Assembly (NCBI GenBank): GCA_020205615.1
Contig: CM035170.1
Span: 30,757,503-30,821,502 of the forward strand
Source of the DNA: Panax quinquefolius
Lineage: Eukaryota; Streptophyta; Magnoliopsida; Apiales; Araliaceae
DNA: 64,000 bases
Direction of reading: 5' to 3'
Shown: in pieces, positions 48,317 through 59,403 of the stretch
Numbering within the stretch: position 1 is the stretch's first letter
Layout: each line of letters starts with the position of its first letter
The notes under the pieces: model-generated
The model's input: the letters and a program-made list of their open reading frames with translations, nothing else
Told to the model about the DNA's origin: nothing
Databases searched by the model: none
Translations under genes and position numbers: made by a program

Positions 48317-48517
48317 GAACTCGAACTTAATTAGGCAATCAGACTTAAAAAGACTCAGAGTTCTTTCTCTAACAAATCTTTAAACTCTCTCCCTTCTCTC
48401 TTCATCTACTTTGTCTATGTTCTAAGTAAATTGTAAGTCACATTTAATTTTGTATTGTAAATATTTTTTATTCAGTTATCAGTAAAACTTTATAATTTTA
48501 GTTATTCAATTGTGTTT

Positions 48518-48524
48518 GTATGCG

Positions 48525-48562
<38 letters not shown>
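48518..48562. repeat. (CA)n-(TA)n microsatellite at the right edge of the pararetrovirus
   Basis: CA run then TA run, followed by AGCTTTTATATATATAACTG, which matches the T1 LTR just after its own microsatellite block. This marks where the T2 LTR resumes. Confidence 0.9.
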
Positions 48563-48594
48563 GCTTTTATATATATAACTGTTTATTTAGCATG

Positions 48595-48840
48595 CGGGTT
48601 AGATTTGCCTAAATCTGGCTATTTCTCACTTTGACCGGTTCATGGTGACTAAACTGGAACCGTTGAAGCTAGAATAATTTAGATTTAGTCAAATCTAATT
48701 CGTTTTCTAGCTTTTTCTACGAGATAGATTTGTCTCAATCTGGCTATTTCTCACTTTAATCGGTTTATGGTGACTAAACTGGAACCGATGAAGTTGAAAT
48801 AGTTTAGATTTATTCAAATCTAGTTCTTATTTTAGCTTTT
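48595..48840 (+). repeat. Tandem duplication (about 123 bp, 2 copies) in the T2 LTR
   Basis: Both halves contain TCTGGCTATTTCTCACTTTR, then GGTGACTAAACTGGAACCGA/T and TTTAGATTTAGTCAAATCTA-like sequence. Not seen in the T1 LTR at the same place. Confidence 0.8.
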
Positions 48841-49621
48841 GTATATATTGCTTGTTCATGTGAGCGTAGAAATCATGTGAACACATATTCAGTTCCTGAA
48901 TCTAGATTCAGTTCCCGTGATGGACATTTTCAGTTGAAACCAGCTTGTAAATTATTCACGGTGTCTTAATTTCTTTATATGGCTCTCATGCCCACAAGGA
49001 GTTCAGCATTGCTATGTATCTTATTTTCTCGAAGATGTTTTGCATCTTGAAAATAAAAGTAACCAAGTCGAACACTTAATAAAATGGAAGTATCAAAGGC
49101 CTCAATTACTATTGAGCACAAGGGTTTAAAAAAACATGTTTTACAAAATATCATTGCTATATCTTGTTAAAACTGAACTTTTATACAAAAGTCAAACCCT
49201 TTGTATATAGGTGCAAACGAGGTATAGCACTACTTCCAAATAACTATACATAGACCTAACGCGCACACACACGTACGCAGATAAAAGTTTTCAATGAAAA
49301 GTGGCGGTAACTGTGTTATCACGGAAGTCTAGGGTGCCTAACACCTTCCCTCCGCTTAATCAAACCCCTGAACCCTAACGAATTTTGGTTTTACAGACCA
49401 GTTAAACAGTGTCACATCACTAGGTCTTTATGCAAACCTTTTCTCAGTTGAGTTGGTGCAACCATTTGAAAATAACCAACTGGCGACTCTTACAGTTAAA
49501 TTGTCGACATATACATGTCGGACCTTTTCAAACTTGTTTTTTCAAACAAATCTCACCTAACATGAGAAACACACCAAAAGACAAGAACGGAAAGGGACAA
49601 ATAAAAATCCCGACGTCGACA

Positions 49622-50120
49622 GGGATAATGGCATGAGGTTCACACTCACACCCAAATCACACAAACATTTGTTGAAGGCCATGTTCCTAATTGTACAAGG
49701 AATGGTAAAACTCCCCGGATCCTTTAACATCGGAGGCAACTTTCTCTGTAATATCGCACTGCATTCATCGGTCAATGCCACAATCTCATAGTCCTTTAAC
49801 TTCTTCTTCCTTAACAGAATACCCTTCATAAATTTTACATAACTTGGCATTTGTTCTAGGGCTTCTGTGAATGGAATGTTGATCTGCAATTTCTTAAAAA
49901 TTTCCAAAAACTTAGAGAACTGCTTATCCACTTTCTGATTTTGCACTCTCTGCTGAAACGGTGGTGGAGGATAGACAACTGGCTCAACATCTGCCTGATT
50001 CTTATCCACTTTCCTGTCTTCACCCTGTTTCTCTTCACTCAACTTTTCTTCATTTTCCTTCACATCTTTCCTTGTTAAATTTTCTACACTTTGTCCCTCA
50101 AGATATTTTCCACTTCTCAA
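49622..50120 (-). pseudogene. Athila element: protease region, truncated by T2
   Basis: Typical Athila Gag-PR sequence. A Pro-rich stretch (YPPPPFQQR) leads to FLEIFKKLQINIPFTEALEQMPSY and KLPPMLKDPGSFTIPC; the active-site block is CLCDLGVSVNLMP, the DLG(A/V)S form used by Athila. The protein-like sequence stops at 49622 where the T2 LTR begins. The pol part of Athila must lie beyond T2 and is not visible in the window. Confidence 0.85.
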
Positions 50121-51467
50121 TGTGATTGCTTGACATTATTCATGATTTTCCCTCAGATTCTTCTTAGTGTCACTTGGTAAAGTCCCTTGAAGCCTATTAT
50201 TCAATGCCAATGTAAGTTGTACCATCTGATTTTCTAAGTTCTTTATTGTCGTTGCTTGCATTTTCATCACTGCCTCATTACCTAATAAGTATTTCAACAA
50301 CAGCACTTCCAAATCTGACTTTTTCTCATGTTGTGGAGCTAACTGTTGATGCTAATTTTGGAAACCTGGGGGATAAGATGGTCGTAGAGCCTGTTGATTT
50401 TGGTTGTTACTCCACAAAAAGTTCGGATGGTTCCTTGCCCCAGGATTGTAGGCATTCTGATAAGGAATCTGAGGAATTCTGTTATAACTGCTTACAAATT
50501 GAACCGCTGCAGGATTTATGGCACATTGTTCTGTTGGATGTTCCACTGCACACAATTCACAAACATATGGCACCTGTTGAACCTGTGCACCTGTGAAGGC
50601 ATCCATATTTTTCGATAACGCTGAGATTTATGCCGTTAGAGCTGTTACTCCATCTACTTCTAACACCCCAGCTGTCTTCGGCTGTGTCAGTCTCATTGTG
50701 GGCCACTGGTAGTTGTTAGCCGCCATCGTCTCAATTAGCTCATATGCTTCCTCGAAACTTTTAGCCATAAAAGCTCCCCCAGATGCTGCATCAATACTAG
50801 TACGGATATTTCCATTTAGCCCATTGTAGAAGGTATTCATCTGCAACCACTTGGGTAGTCCGTGATGCAGACACTTTCTTAGCATTTCCTTGTACCTTTC
50901 TCAAGCTTCGTACAGAGACTCCCTATGCTGCTGCTCAAACATCGTAATCTCATTCCTCATCTTAGCAGTCTTCGCTGGTGGGAAAAATTTAGCTAAAAAT
51001 TTTTGAGCAAGATCGTCCCAAGTAGTAATTAACCCTAGCGGTAGTGAGTGTAACCAATTCTTCGCCTTGTCCTGCAGTGTTAATGGAAACAAGAATAGCC
51101 TAACTGCATCATCAGTTACCTCGTTGTACTTGAAGGTGTCGTAAATTTCCAGAAAGCTTATGAGGTGCTCATTCGGATCATCGTTGGCTAATCCCCCAAA
51201 CTGTACTGAATTCTGTATTATTTGTATCATCTCAGGCTTGATCTCAAAATGATTTGCAGCTATCACAGGCTTGGTAATATTTGACTGAATCTCAGTAACC
51301 TTGGGAGTAGCATAATCCCTCAGTGCTTTCTAATCCTCTGCAGCCATGCATTCTTCCTTGTCAAAGTTCTCTCGAGTCTCTTTAATCCACTTACTAAGTC
51401 TTTGAAGCCTTTTTTCGATGTCGTCCTCGTAAGGAAGAAAATGTGGTTTCTTTGACCGAGTTTGCAT
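50121..51467 (-). pseudogene. Athila element: Gag
   Basis: ATG at 51467 starts MQTRSKKPHFLP; an in-frame TAG occurs about 46 codons on, near 51329. The Gag core is at 50901-51266: GGLANDDPNEHLISFLEI, RLFLFPLTLQDKAKNWL and WDDLAQKFLAKFFP, a classic Athila pattern. The next block (50628-50885) has KWLQMNTFYNGLN and the 50352-50606 block a zinc-knuckle-like CELCAVEHPTEQC. A stop near 50900 and shifts near 50610 and 50350 break it. Confidence 0.9.
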
Positions 51468-51579
51468 GCACTAAGTAAGAGAACCTGAAATAAGAAATAA
51501 CAAAAAGAAAAAGAAAATAAATGTTTTACTAAAACTGAAATAATTAAACTGATATTGAAAGTAATAAAATCAAAACTAG
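51468..51579 (-). other. Athila leader between PBS and gag
   Basis: About 110 bases, A/T-rich, no ORF. This short leader suggests that the gag start at 51467 is close to the original. Confidence 0.6.
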
Positions 51580-51597
51580 TCCCCGGCAACGGCGCCA
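51580..51597 (-). promoter_or_regulatory. Athila primer binding site (tRNA-Asp type)
   Basis: Minus-strand TGGCGCCGTTGCCGGGGA, the standard PBS of Athila elements, 13 bases after the LTR end. Confidence 0.9.
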
Positions 51598-51610
51598 AAA
51601 ACTTATTAGG

Positions 51611-53040
51611 TGAAATTCTAATTAAGCACTACACGTAAGTATATGTGATCAACAAGTAATATAATAATAAGTAGAGTATCGTTCCCACAGATACCAATAT
51701 GAATTTTAATCAATCAATTACCAGTTTTATATTATTCCAATTTTATTAAACTATTCAAATTAATGATTTCAATTAAAGAAAAACTAATAAACTAGAAATT
51801 AAGACAAATCAACACAACTAATTACCACAAATTCTAATCAGATAATAGAGAATTAATCTTACAGTTTTACTTTAAGTTTCACTCAGATTATCACACTTCT
51901 TTTCAATTCAACTAACTATCTCAGTTCATTAATCAAGAACACTAAAGTAGAATTAGCCATCTCTCAATGCACTAACACCATATTAACTTAAATCCACAAT
52001 TGATAGAATTAAATCAAACACCCTAATTAACTAATTCACTATATCTCTATTTGAATTACAATTAAAGAAGGTTTAAATTCCAAGTTCTTACACAATTACA
52101 TGCGATGTTAGGTATATCTCTATCCTAAACATAAATCAAGAATTCCATCAAAACGCAGAAATCAAGAACACATGCTATTATGACTAGCTCTAGATTCATA
52201 TCTCATCTCTCGAGTCCATACAAATTCACATAGAATTAGTGATCAATCAATTCATAAATTAAGCACAAATCACAATAGATGAACTAAAAGGATAGTATTA
52301 TTGAACTGAATTCAAAGTATGATAATCATCGTTCTACATAAAAGATCCATTGTAAGCTTAATAAGAAATTTAGTTCATAAATAATGAATTAAAAACTGAA
52401 TAGATAAAACAATTCATCCTCCAAAATACAGAAACTGGATTAAAAGACAAAGACTAGTATAGAACCACCCTTATCCTCACTCAATTCTGTAATTCTCGTG
52501 ATCTTGCTCTTCTGCTCCACTCCTCCAATGATCTTCAAGAAATTAGGGCTCAAAGGTTGTAATTGATTGTTGATTGATTCATGTCTGTAATACTTGGCAT
52601 AAGTCAGTGTAATAGCTGATAGAAAATGTCCACATATAGTCCCAATCCAAGCCAAAGTTGTTCAATCCACGCATCTGCAGTGTTAGAATCGCATCCAAAC
52701 TCCTTCTTCTATTCGCGCACCCCCGCCTCGGCGGGGGTTTAAGCTTTAGTAATGCCCACCCCGGCGGGGTCTGATTTCTTTGACACGTGCACCCCCGCCC
52801 CGGTGGGGGTTTCTGTTTGTAATAGGCCCGCCCCGGCGGGGTATGCTACTGAAGTTACTGTTTTATTTGCTTTGTCCTGCCGAGTCCCGCCACATTGCCA
52901 CTACATATCTAAGCTAACACGTAATAGAAACCTACACACAAAACAAACATAAAACACATAAAACTGTACAAAAATAGACAGAATAAACACCATTCAAGTC
53001 CAAATAGGAACTGATTCATAGGTATGAAACCCACTCATCA
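51611..53040 (-). mobile_element. Athila 5' LTR (1430 bp)
   Basis: Minus-strand start TGATGAGTGGGTTTCATACC at 53040, end GAATTAGAATTTCA at 51611, followed by the PBS. At 53041 the copia coding sequence resumes at once, so Athila inserted into copia; TSD candidate AGTAT (53041-53045), partner not present. A GC-rich hairpin cluster lies at 52719-52841. Confidence 0.85.
52719..52841. repeat. Cluster of four GC-rich hairpins in the Athila LTR
   Basis: Inverted repeats ACCCCCGCCTCGGCGGGGGT (52719-52738), ACCCCGGCGGGGT (52758-52770), ACCCCCGCCCCGGTGGGGGT (52791-52810) and CCCGCCCCGGCGGGG (about 52828-52842). They form two copies of an ~70-bp unit in otherwise AT-rich sequence. Confidence 0.85.
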
Positions 53041-53045
53041 AGTAT

Positions 53046-54390
53046 CACCACACATAAAGAGATAACTTGTTTGAGATTGACCTTTATGTGGATCAGATAA
53101 ATATTATGCATCAGTATATCCAACTAATTCATGATTATCATTATTTGAATAAAATAAGCCCATATCAATAGTTCCTCGTAGGTAACGAAAAATATGTTTA
53201 ACTCCATTCCATTATCTTCGGGTAGGAGAAAAACTATATCTTGCTAGAAAATTCATAGAGAATGCTATATCAGGTCGTGAATTATTAGCAAGGTACATTA
53301 GCGCACCAATTGCACTGAGGTATGGTACTTCAAGACCAAGTAATTCTTCATTATCCTCACGAGGTCTAAAAGGGTCCTTTTTCACATCAAGTGATCGAAC
53401 AACTTTTGGGGTACTCAATGGATGTGCTTTATCTATATAAAATCTTTTAAGGACCTTCTCTGTGCAAGTTGACTAATGAATAAGAATTTCATCTGCTAAA
53501 TACTCGATCTGCAGGGCGAGACAAAATTTTGTTTTTCCTAAATCTTTCATCTCAAATTCTTTCTTTAAATAATTTATTTTCTTTGGTATCTCTCCATGAG
53601 TTCCAATAATATTTAAATCATCAACATACACAATAATAATAGCAAAACCAGATTCTGACTTCTTTATAAAAACACATGGGCATATAGGGTTATTAATATA
53701 CCCTTCATTCAATAAATATTCACTAAGACGATTATATCACTTGCGTCCTGATTGTTTTAACCTATATAGAGACCTTTGCAACTTGATTGAGTAAACTTCC
53801 TGGATTTGAATTATATGCTTTAGACATTTTAAATCCTTTAGGGATTTTCATATAAATATCATTATCAATTGACCCATATAAATAGGAAATAACAATATCC
53901 ATTAGACACATATCTAGTTTTTCATGAGTTGCCAAGCTAATAAGATACCGCAATGTAATTGCATCTACCACAGGAGAATATGTTTCACAATAATCAATGT
54001 CAGGTCTTTGTGAAAACCCTTGTGCCACAAGTCGTGCCTTATATCTTACGATTTCATTTTTCTCATTTCTTTTTCGCACAAAGACCCATTTGTATCCAAC
54101 TGGCTTTATTTCTTAAGGTGTTTGGACTACATGTCCTTCACGTTTTGCAAGTGAATTTAATTCTGGCTAGATTATTTCTTTCCATTTTGGCCAATCATTT
54201 ATGCGTCTATATTCTTCGACAGATTTAGGCTCAAGATCCTCGCTTTCATTAATGATATCAAGTGATATATTATATGAAAAAATGTTGTGAACAACTATCT
54301 CACTTCGGTTCCATCTTTTCTTTGTAGAGACATAAATTATCGAGATCTCCTCATTGACGTTGCAGATTTTTTTGAGCAAAATAATGAGCA
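53046..54390 (-). pseudogene. Ty1/copia pol fragment A (RT)
   Basis: Reads right to left. DWPKWKE near 54180 is the start of the RT region. Then VRKRNEKNEIVRYKARLVAQGF and DYCETYSPVVD (53762-54079), the catalytic YVDDLN box with FEMKDLGKTKFCL (53473-53712), and YLSAIGALMYLAN then RPDIAFSMNFLARY (53212-53418). It continues to the tail of RT/start of RNase H (about 53050), cut by Athila at 53040. Stops near 53740 and 53475 and frame shifts break it. No LTR for this copy lies in the window. Confidence 0.85.
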
Positions 54391-54538
54391 AGTTAATATT
54401 TCTTGTAATGAAAATAATTAGTTCAGAATTATGTTAATCCTTTTAAGTGTGTTTATTTTATGCTAATATATTCCAATGTATTTTATTTTCTTCCTTTCAT
54501 GTTGGCTCATTTAATGTAAAGGATTGTGTTATTAAAAT
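54391..54538. other. Spacer between two divergent copia fragments
   Basis: AT-rich sequence without motif. It holds the junction of two copia fragments pointing away from each other. Confidence 0.5.
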
Positions 54539-55500
54539 AAAGAATTTGAGATGAAAGATTTGGGACAAACAAAATTTTGTCTCGGCCTGCAGATCGAGCA
54601 TTTAACATATTTAATTCTTATTCATCAGTCAACTTACACTCATCAGTTAACTTACACAAAGAATGTACTTAAAATATTTTATATGGATAAAGCACATCCA
54701 TTGAGTACCCCAATGGTTGTTCGCTCACTTGATGTGAAAAATGACCTCGTGAGGATAATGAAGAATTACTTGGTCCTAAAGTATCATACCTCAGTGCAAT
54801 TGGTGCGCTAATTTATCTTGCTAATAATAAATGACCTGATATAACATTCTCTGTGAATTTTTTAGCAAGATATAGTTCTTCTCCTACCCTAAGACATTGG
54901 AATGAAGTTAAACATAATTTTTGTTACCTGCGAGGAACTATTGATACGGGCTTATTTTATTCAAATCATGATAATCATGAATTAGTTGGATATGCTGATG
55001 TAGGATATTTATCTGATCCACATAAAGGTTGATCTCAAACAGGTTATCCCTTTATGTGTGGTGATACTGCTATATCATGGAGATCTACAAAGCAAACATT
55101 AGTTGCCACTTCATCTAATCATGCTGAAATACTTGCAATCCATGAAGCAAGTCAAGAATATGTGTGGCTGAGATTAATGACTCAATATATTTGTGGAACA
55201 TGCAGTTTATCCTCTAGCAAAGGAACTCCAACCATTTTGTATGAAGACAATGTTGCATGTATAGCTCAATTAAAAGCATGATACATCAAAGGAGATAGAA
55301 CAAAGCACATCTCGCCGAAATTCTTTTTCACACATGACCTTAATAAGTGTGGTGACATTAATGTTCAACAAATTCGCTCAAAAGATAATCTAGCAGATTT
55401 GTTCACCAAAGCATTACCAACTACAACATTTAAAGAATTGAGGCGCAATATTGGAATGCGACGACTAAAGGACTTAAGGATACATTCATTAGGGAGAGTT
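54539..55500 (+). pseudogene. Ty1/copia pol fragment B (RT end and RNase H)
   Basis: Begins abruptly inside RT (EMKDLGQTKFCLGLQIEHL), the same motif as in fragment A but on the other strand. It continues through HPLSTPMVVRSLD to RNase H: CGDTAISWRSTKQTLVATSS, EYVWLRLM and LYEDNVACIAQLK (55054-55281), then FFFTHDLN, DNLADLFTKALP and FKELRRNIGMRRL, the C-terminal end of copia pol. Stops near 54811, 54840 and 55281 break it. The purine-rich TTAGGGAGAG near 55490 may be its PPT. A different LTR starts at 55512. Confidence 0.85.
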
Positions 55501-55511
55501 TATATGCACTT

Positions 55512-57561
55512 TGTAACAATCCAGAATTTTATTTATAATTTCAAATATTTATTGAATTAAATAAATATTTTTAATTGATGTGTTTGTTGTGTAGTAGATA
55601 TTTGATGGATTATTTATTAGTAAGTAAATAATTCATGAGTTATAGAAATTAACTTAATTAAGATAAAAGAGTGATGAATTAAATTTATGAGATAATACTC
55701 TAATTTAACTCAATAACTAAATTAGAGAGTTATTAAGGATTATATGGTTTGTTATAATGTTATTTGATTTGATTTTTGTAATTAAAGTGATGTGTTAATT
55801 TAATAAATAAAATTATAATGAAAATGAAAATTATAATTTTATTGTATTGGTTTATGTGGTAAATGGATTTAATAAATTATTATTAGATTTAATTTAATTT
55901 AAATATGGGAATTTATTTAAATAAAGTGTGACAATAAATATGACTTATGAAAATAAATTAAAAGAGTTTTAATTTGGTTTTACCAAACAAAGCCTTAGAG
56001 CTTTTGAAATTCTAATTTTAATCTTATTTTGCCAAACAAGGCTTAAGGAATGATTAAGTCATTATTTTAATAGGTTTTGCCAAACAAGGTCTTATGGCTT
56101 TTAAGTTTAAAATAAAAAATAACTGATAGGTAATTAGTAGCCTTATTATTATACGTCAAATTTTTTTTTATGTTAGCGTCTATTTTAGTTTTACATTGGC
56201 TTAAGCCTAAGAAAGAACAGAATGAAGAAAGAAGAGAGAAGAAAGAAGAGAGGAAGAGAAGTAGTTCTATGTAAATTGAGAGAAGGAATTTGTGAGGGTT
56301 ATGGAAGGAAGAAACAAGAAGATTGTTCAAAATTTTATAGCTAATCAAAGGTAATAATCTAACTTTGAGTTTTAGTATTATACTTCTTGAGTTTTCTTTG
56401 AAAAGTTGGATTTCTATGGTTAGATTGTTAAGAGATTGATCATATATGTTAATTAGTATGTATAATTTATTATACGTAATCTATAACAGGTTTTCATGTA
56501 ATCAAATTCGAGGAAACAAGTGTTAGATGAAGAAATTTTGTTTATGGCTTAGTATATGTATTTTGGTCTATTTTAAGGCTTTAATTGATGGTTAGATTAT
56601 GTATATAATCTGAAATTGATAATAAATGTGATTAGTACATCAAAAAACGAAAAGAATGCAAGTTGAAAGAATCAAAATGGTTAAGAAGCAAATTCGTGGT
56701 GTTCGATTTCGTTAAATGTGTTAAAACATGAAAATAGAGTATGAACATGTGTTTTGGGTCAAATTTTAGGTTGGTTAATATTTTTATAAATTATTATAAT
56801 TCTAGTATGTTGTAGTTCTATGAATTACGAATCCATAGAATCAAAAACGGACTAATTTGGATGTGTATAACTCAAGTTATGAAGATTAGTAGGAGAAAAA
56901 GGGTCAAAATCGCGAAGAACAAGGCTTGGTCCTGTTTACGCTAATCCATGAAATAATATTGTGCCCTAAGTAATTTGGGGCGTATTTGCCTTTATAGGGG
57001 CGCAGCTTGCTTGCTGTGCCCAAAAACTTAATTAGTATATTGCATACCAAAGTATGTCAAATGTGACTGCTTTGACATGTTTTAGTAAAATAGACATAAC
57101 TTTTTCATACGAACTCCGATTGAGTTGATTTAAGATGATACGAAACGAGGACGAATAGACCTACAACTTTTATTATATAAGGTTTTCAATTTTAGGTCGG
57201 AAACAGTAGTCAAAATGGTCATCTTTGTGGCTGATGCATATTCGGAGGCAATCGGAGGGCGTCGGACGTGCACATACACAAGTATAGTGATGTCGACGAT
57301 AATAGATGTTGTTCTAAGTTATAGAACATGAATATTATGAAGTATAATGATGCTTAATATTAATAAATGATATATTAGATAAGTTGAATACGCATACTAA
57401 GCACACAAGAGAGACAAATTGGGCGTGCGACGAATAAACGTCGAAACGTCGTGATAAGTGATAATGAACGTAAAAAGTGTTTTAAATCAAACGAAATGAA
57501 TATTATAAGATATTGAATAGTGTTAATATAAAACTAATAAGTAGTCCTAGCAAGACTTAAA
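55512..57561 (+). mobile_element. Chromovirus-like LTR fragment (D)
   Basis: Begins TGTAACAATCCAGAATTTT, a start typical of Ty3/gypsy chromovirus LTRs, right after the copia 3' end. No matching end before L5 interrupts at 57562. AT-rich with no gene. CCAAACAAGGCTTA-like units recur at 55983, 56030 and 56080. A purine-rich tract (56210-56330) and GA-rich sequence follow. Assignment rests on the terminal motif only. Confidence 0.5.
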
Positions 57562-59338
57562 TGTAACGCCCCCAAAATAGGTATACATCACCCATCTTGA
57601 GTCGCCAAATACATAGTACAAAATTTAAATACAACTTAATAATACAGCTGTCGTGTAAAATACAACAAAACGTAAACTGAGAGTTTAAATAAGAATATTA
57701 TCATCTAGATAATATCCACACTCAAAAGAGTCCTCATTACATTTATTTTCACAGTATTTAACAGAATAGTGAGGATTACTAATACTATCATCTGGACCGT
57801 CACTCCGTTCCCCGACTAGTCCCGACTACGTTCTCATTTTCCTCAAGAGAACGGTGAAAGAAAGAAAGGGTGATCTCAACTAGCCCGAAGAAATATTATG
57901 ACTAAGATAATGCGAAATAAATTATCGTTAGCCTTCAACAGTGTTAAACCGATAAAATATAACAAACATCAAGTTTAACTGCAATGAACAAGCGATCCAT
58001 TAAAAAAGTCAAGTAGAATAAAATCTACTATCTTTTATGATTTAAAAGGTTTTTCATCACTTTTATCGCTGAGACTCAGCTTAATAAATAATTCACATCT
58101 TCCCTGCACTATGGCAAAGGATATTCATTAGTATCACAACCACAAATTATCCATGCACTACGGGCCAAGGATATTCGTGTATTCATCAATGGTCATGATC
58201 ATGCCAACAACTGTCCATCAATGCACTACGGCCCAATGAGGACTTTTACCACATCATTTGTAACATTACAGCCATGATTATACCGAATAATCCCTGGTCA
58301 TAATCATACCAAGTCCATCTATGCACTACAGGCCACATATGACTTTCAACATAATATAAACATGAGGATGATGACAATGATATACGAATTCAATAAAACA
58401 AGTTCAAGAATTAATTTATCCAGGAACTAATAACATCCAAATTGTCAACATGATACTTCTTTATAGAGTAAAATTCAAAAATGATTAGAAGAATATTTCC
58501 ATGAAAAGATACTGGATGAAGCGCAAATATCAAGGATATTCCACTAATTTCATGGAGTATAGAAGTCAAAAATTTAACCAACTGAGTATAATAAAGAATG
58601 GAATAACAAAAGAAATCACCAGGCATGTGATAGACCGCACAGACAGGTTATTCCAATAGAATAATAAATAATGGAACCAGGTCATGCGTAAACGCACATA
58701 CAGGATATTCCAACAGAATAAAAAATAACGGAACCGAAGTCATGCATGCGTACGCATGCATAAGATGTTCCAATGAATAATAAAGAATGGAATAATGAAG
58801 AATTTCACCAAGTATGCGGTATTGGCATGATAGGCAGAGTTATTCCAACATAATAATAAAGAATGGAATAATGAAGTTCTCTTCATGAAGACGAAAGAAA
58901 GAAATAATACCCCTTACCTTATAAGAAACTGGATATAAGAAGAGAGAGGTAACAGACTTCTCTTCTTCTTTCTCTATATAATTTTCTCTCTCTAGAGTTT
59001 CAGTGAATTCGTAAGAAATAATGAAGGAATGAGCTTCTATTTATAGGAGAATGGAAAGGATACTATGCAATAAAATATTCTAATAAAATAAAAACTTTTA
59101 AATAAAATATAATATATATTATATATTATATTATATATATATATATAACACATGCTTGATAATTCACGGGATGACACCCCCGTGATTACCACCTCTGCCA
59201 AATTCTTCAAACCTGCACATGTATATGTATATAATAACAATAATTGTACTCCTTCCTGCCAATTCTTTCTTCTTCTTTTCTTTCCAAGCATACCACCCAT
59301 GACTAACATGTCACTCCCAATCCCCATCCCACTATCAT

Positions 59339-59339
<1 letters not shown>
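57562..59339 (-). mobile_element. Family L LTR L5, first part
   Basis: Starts TGTAACGCCCCCAAAATAGG, matching L4 closely. It carries degenerate CATGCACTACGGGCCAAGGATATTC-type units (58080-58330) and the CTATTTATAGG TATA block near 59037. At 58630-58860 a TATTCCAAYAGAATAATAAA-type unit repeats about four times. The LTR is interrupted by L6 inside a TA/TG microsatellite and resumes after 62794. Confidence 0.75.

Positions 59340-59402
<63 letters not shown>
59340..59402. repeat. (TA)n-(TG)n microsatellite at the L5/L6 junction
   Basis: TA run then TG run with no interruption, ending in the L6 start TGTGACAACC. Confidence 0.95.

Positions 59403-59403
<1 letters not shown>

Larger units (their letters stand above)
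39425..48525 (+). mobile_element. Endogenous plant pararetrovirus (Caulimoviridae), near full length, degraded
   Basis: Order: initiator-tRNA PBS, movement protein, coat protein with CCHC knuckle, protease, RT, RNase H, a second ORF, then a promoter. Without the nested solo LTR it is about 7.6 kb, a complete Caulimoviridae genome length. There are no LTRs and no integrase. MP-CP-PR-RT-RH followed by a second ORF resembles florendoviruses; petuvirus-like or another genus is possible. Both edges lie in TA/CA microsatellites of the T2 LTR. Many stops and frameshifts make it non-functional as written. Confidence 0.85.
37876..49621 (+). mobile_element. 3' LTR of Tat element T2, split by the endogenous pararetrovirus
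   Basis: Starts TGTAGACACCC at 37876 and ends ...CCCGACGTCGACA at 49621. Two parts, 37876 to about 39424 and about 48526-49621, give about 2.6 kb together and align in order with the T1 LTR. The preceding PPT makes this the 3' LTR. After its end the Athila protease resumes at once (GGGATAATGGCATGAGG), so T2 inserted into Athila; TSD candidate GGGAT (49622-49626), partner not in the window. Confidence 0.85.

Noticed and set aside
49430..49636. Short plus-strand frame near the T2 LTR end
   Set aside because: It is LTR/leader sequence that aligns with the T1 LTR end; not conserved as protein.
56067..56348. Ser/Phe/Leu-rich minus-strand open frame
   Set aside because: Complement of a purine-rich GAAGAAAGAAGAG tract in LTR D; composition artefact resembling a membrane segment.
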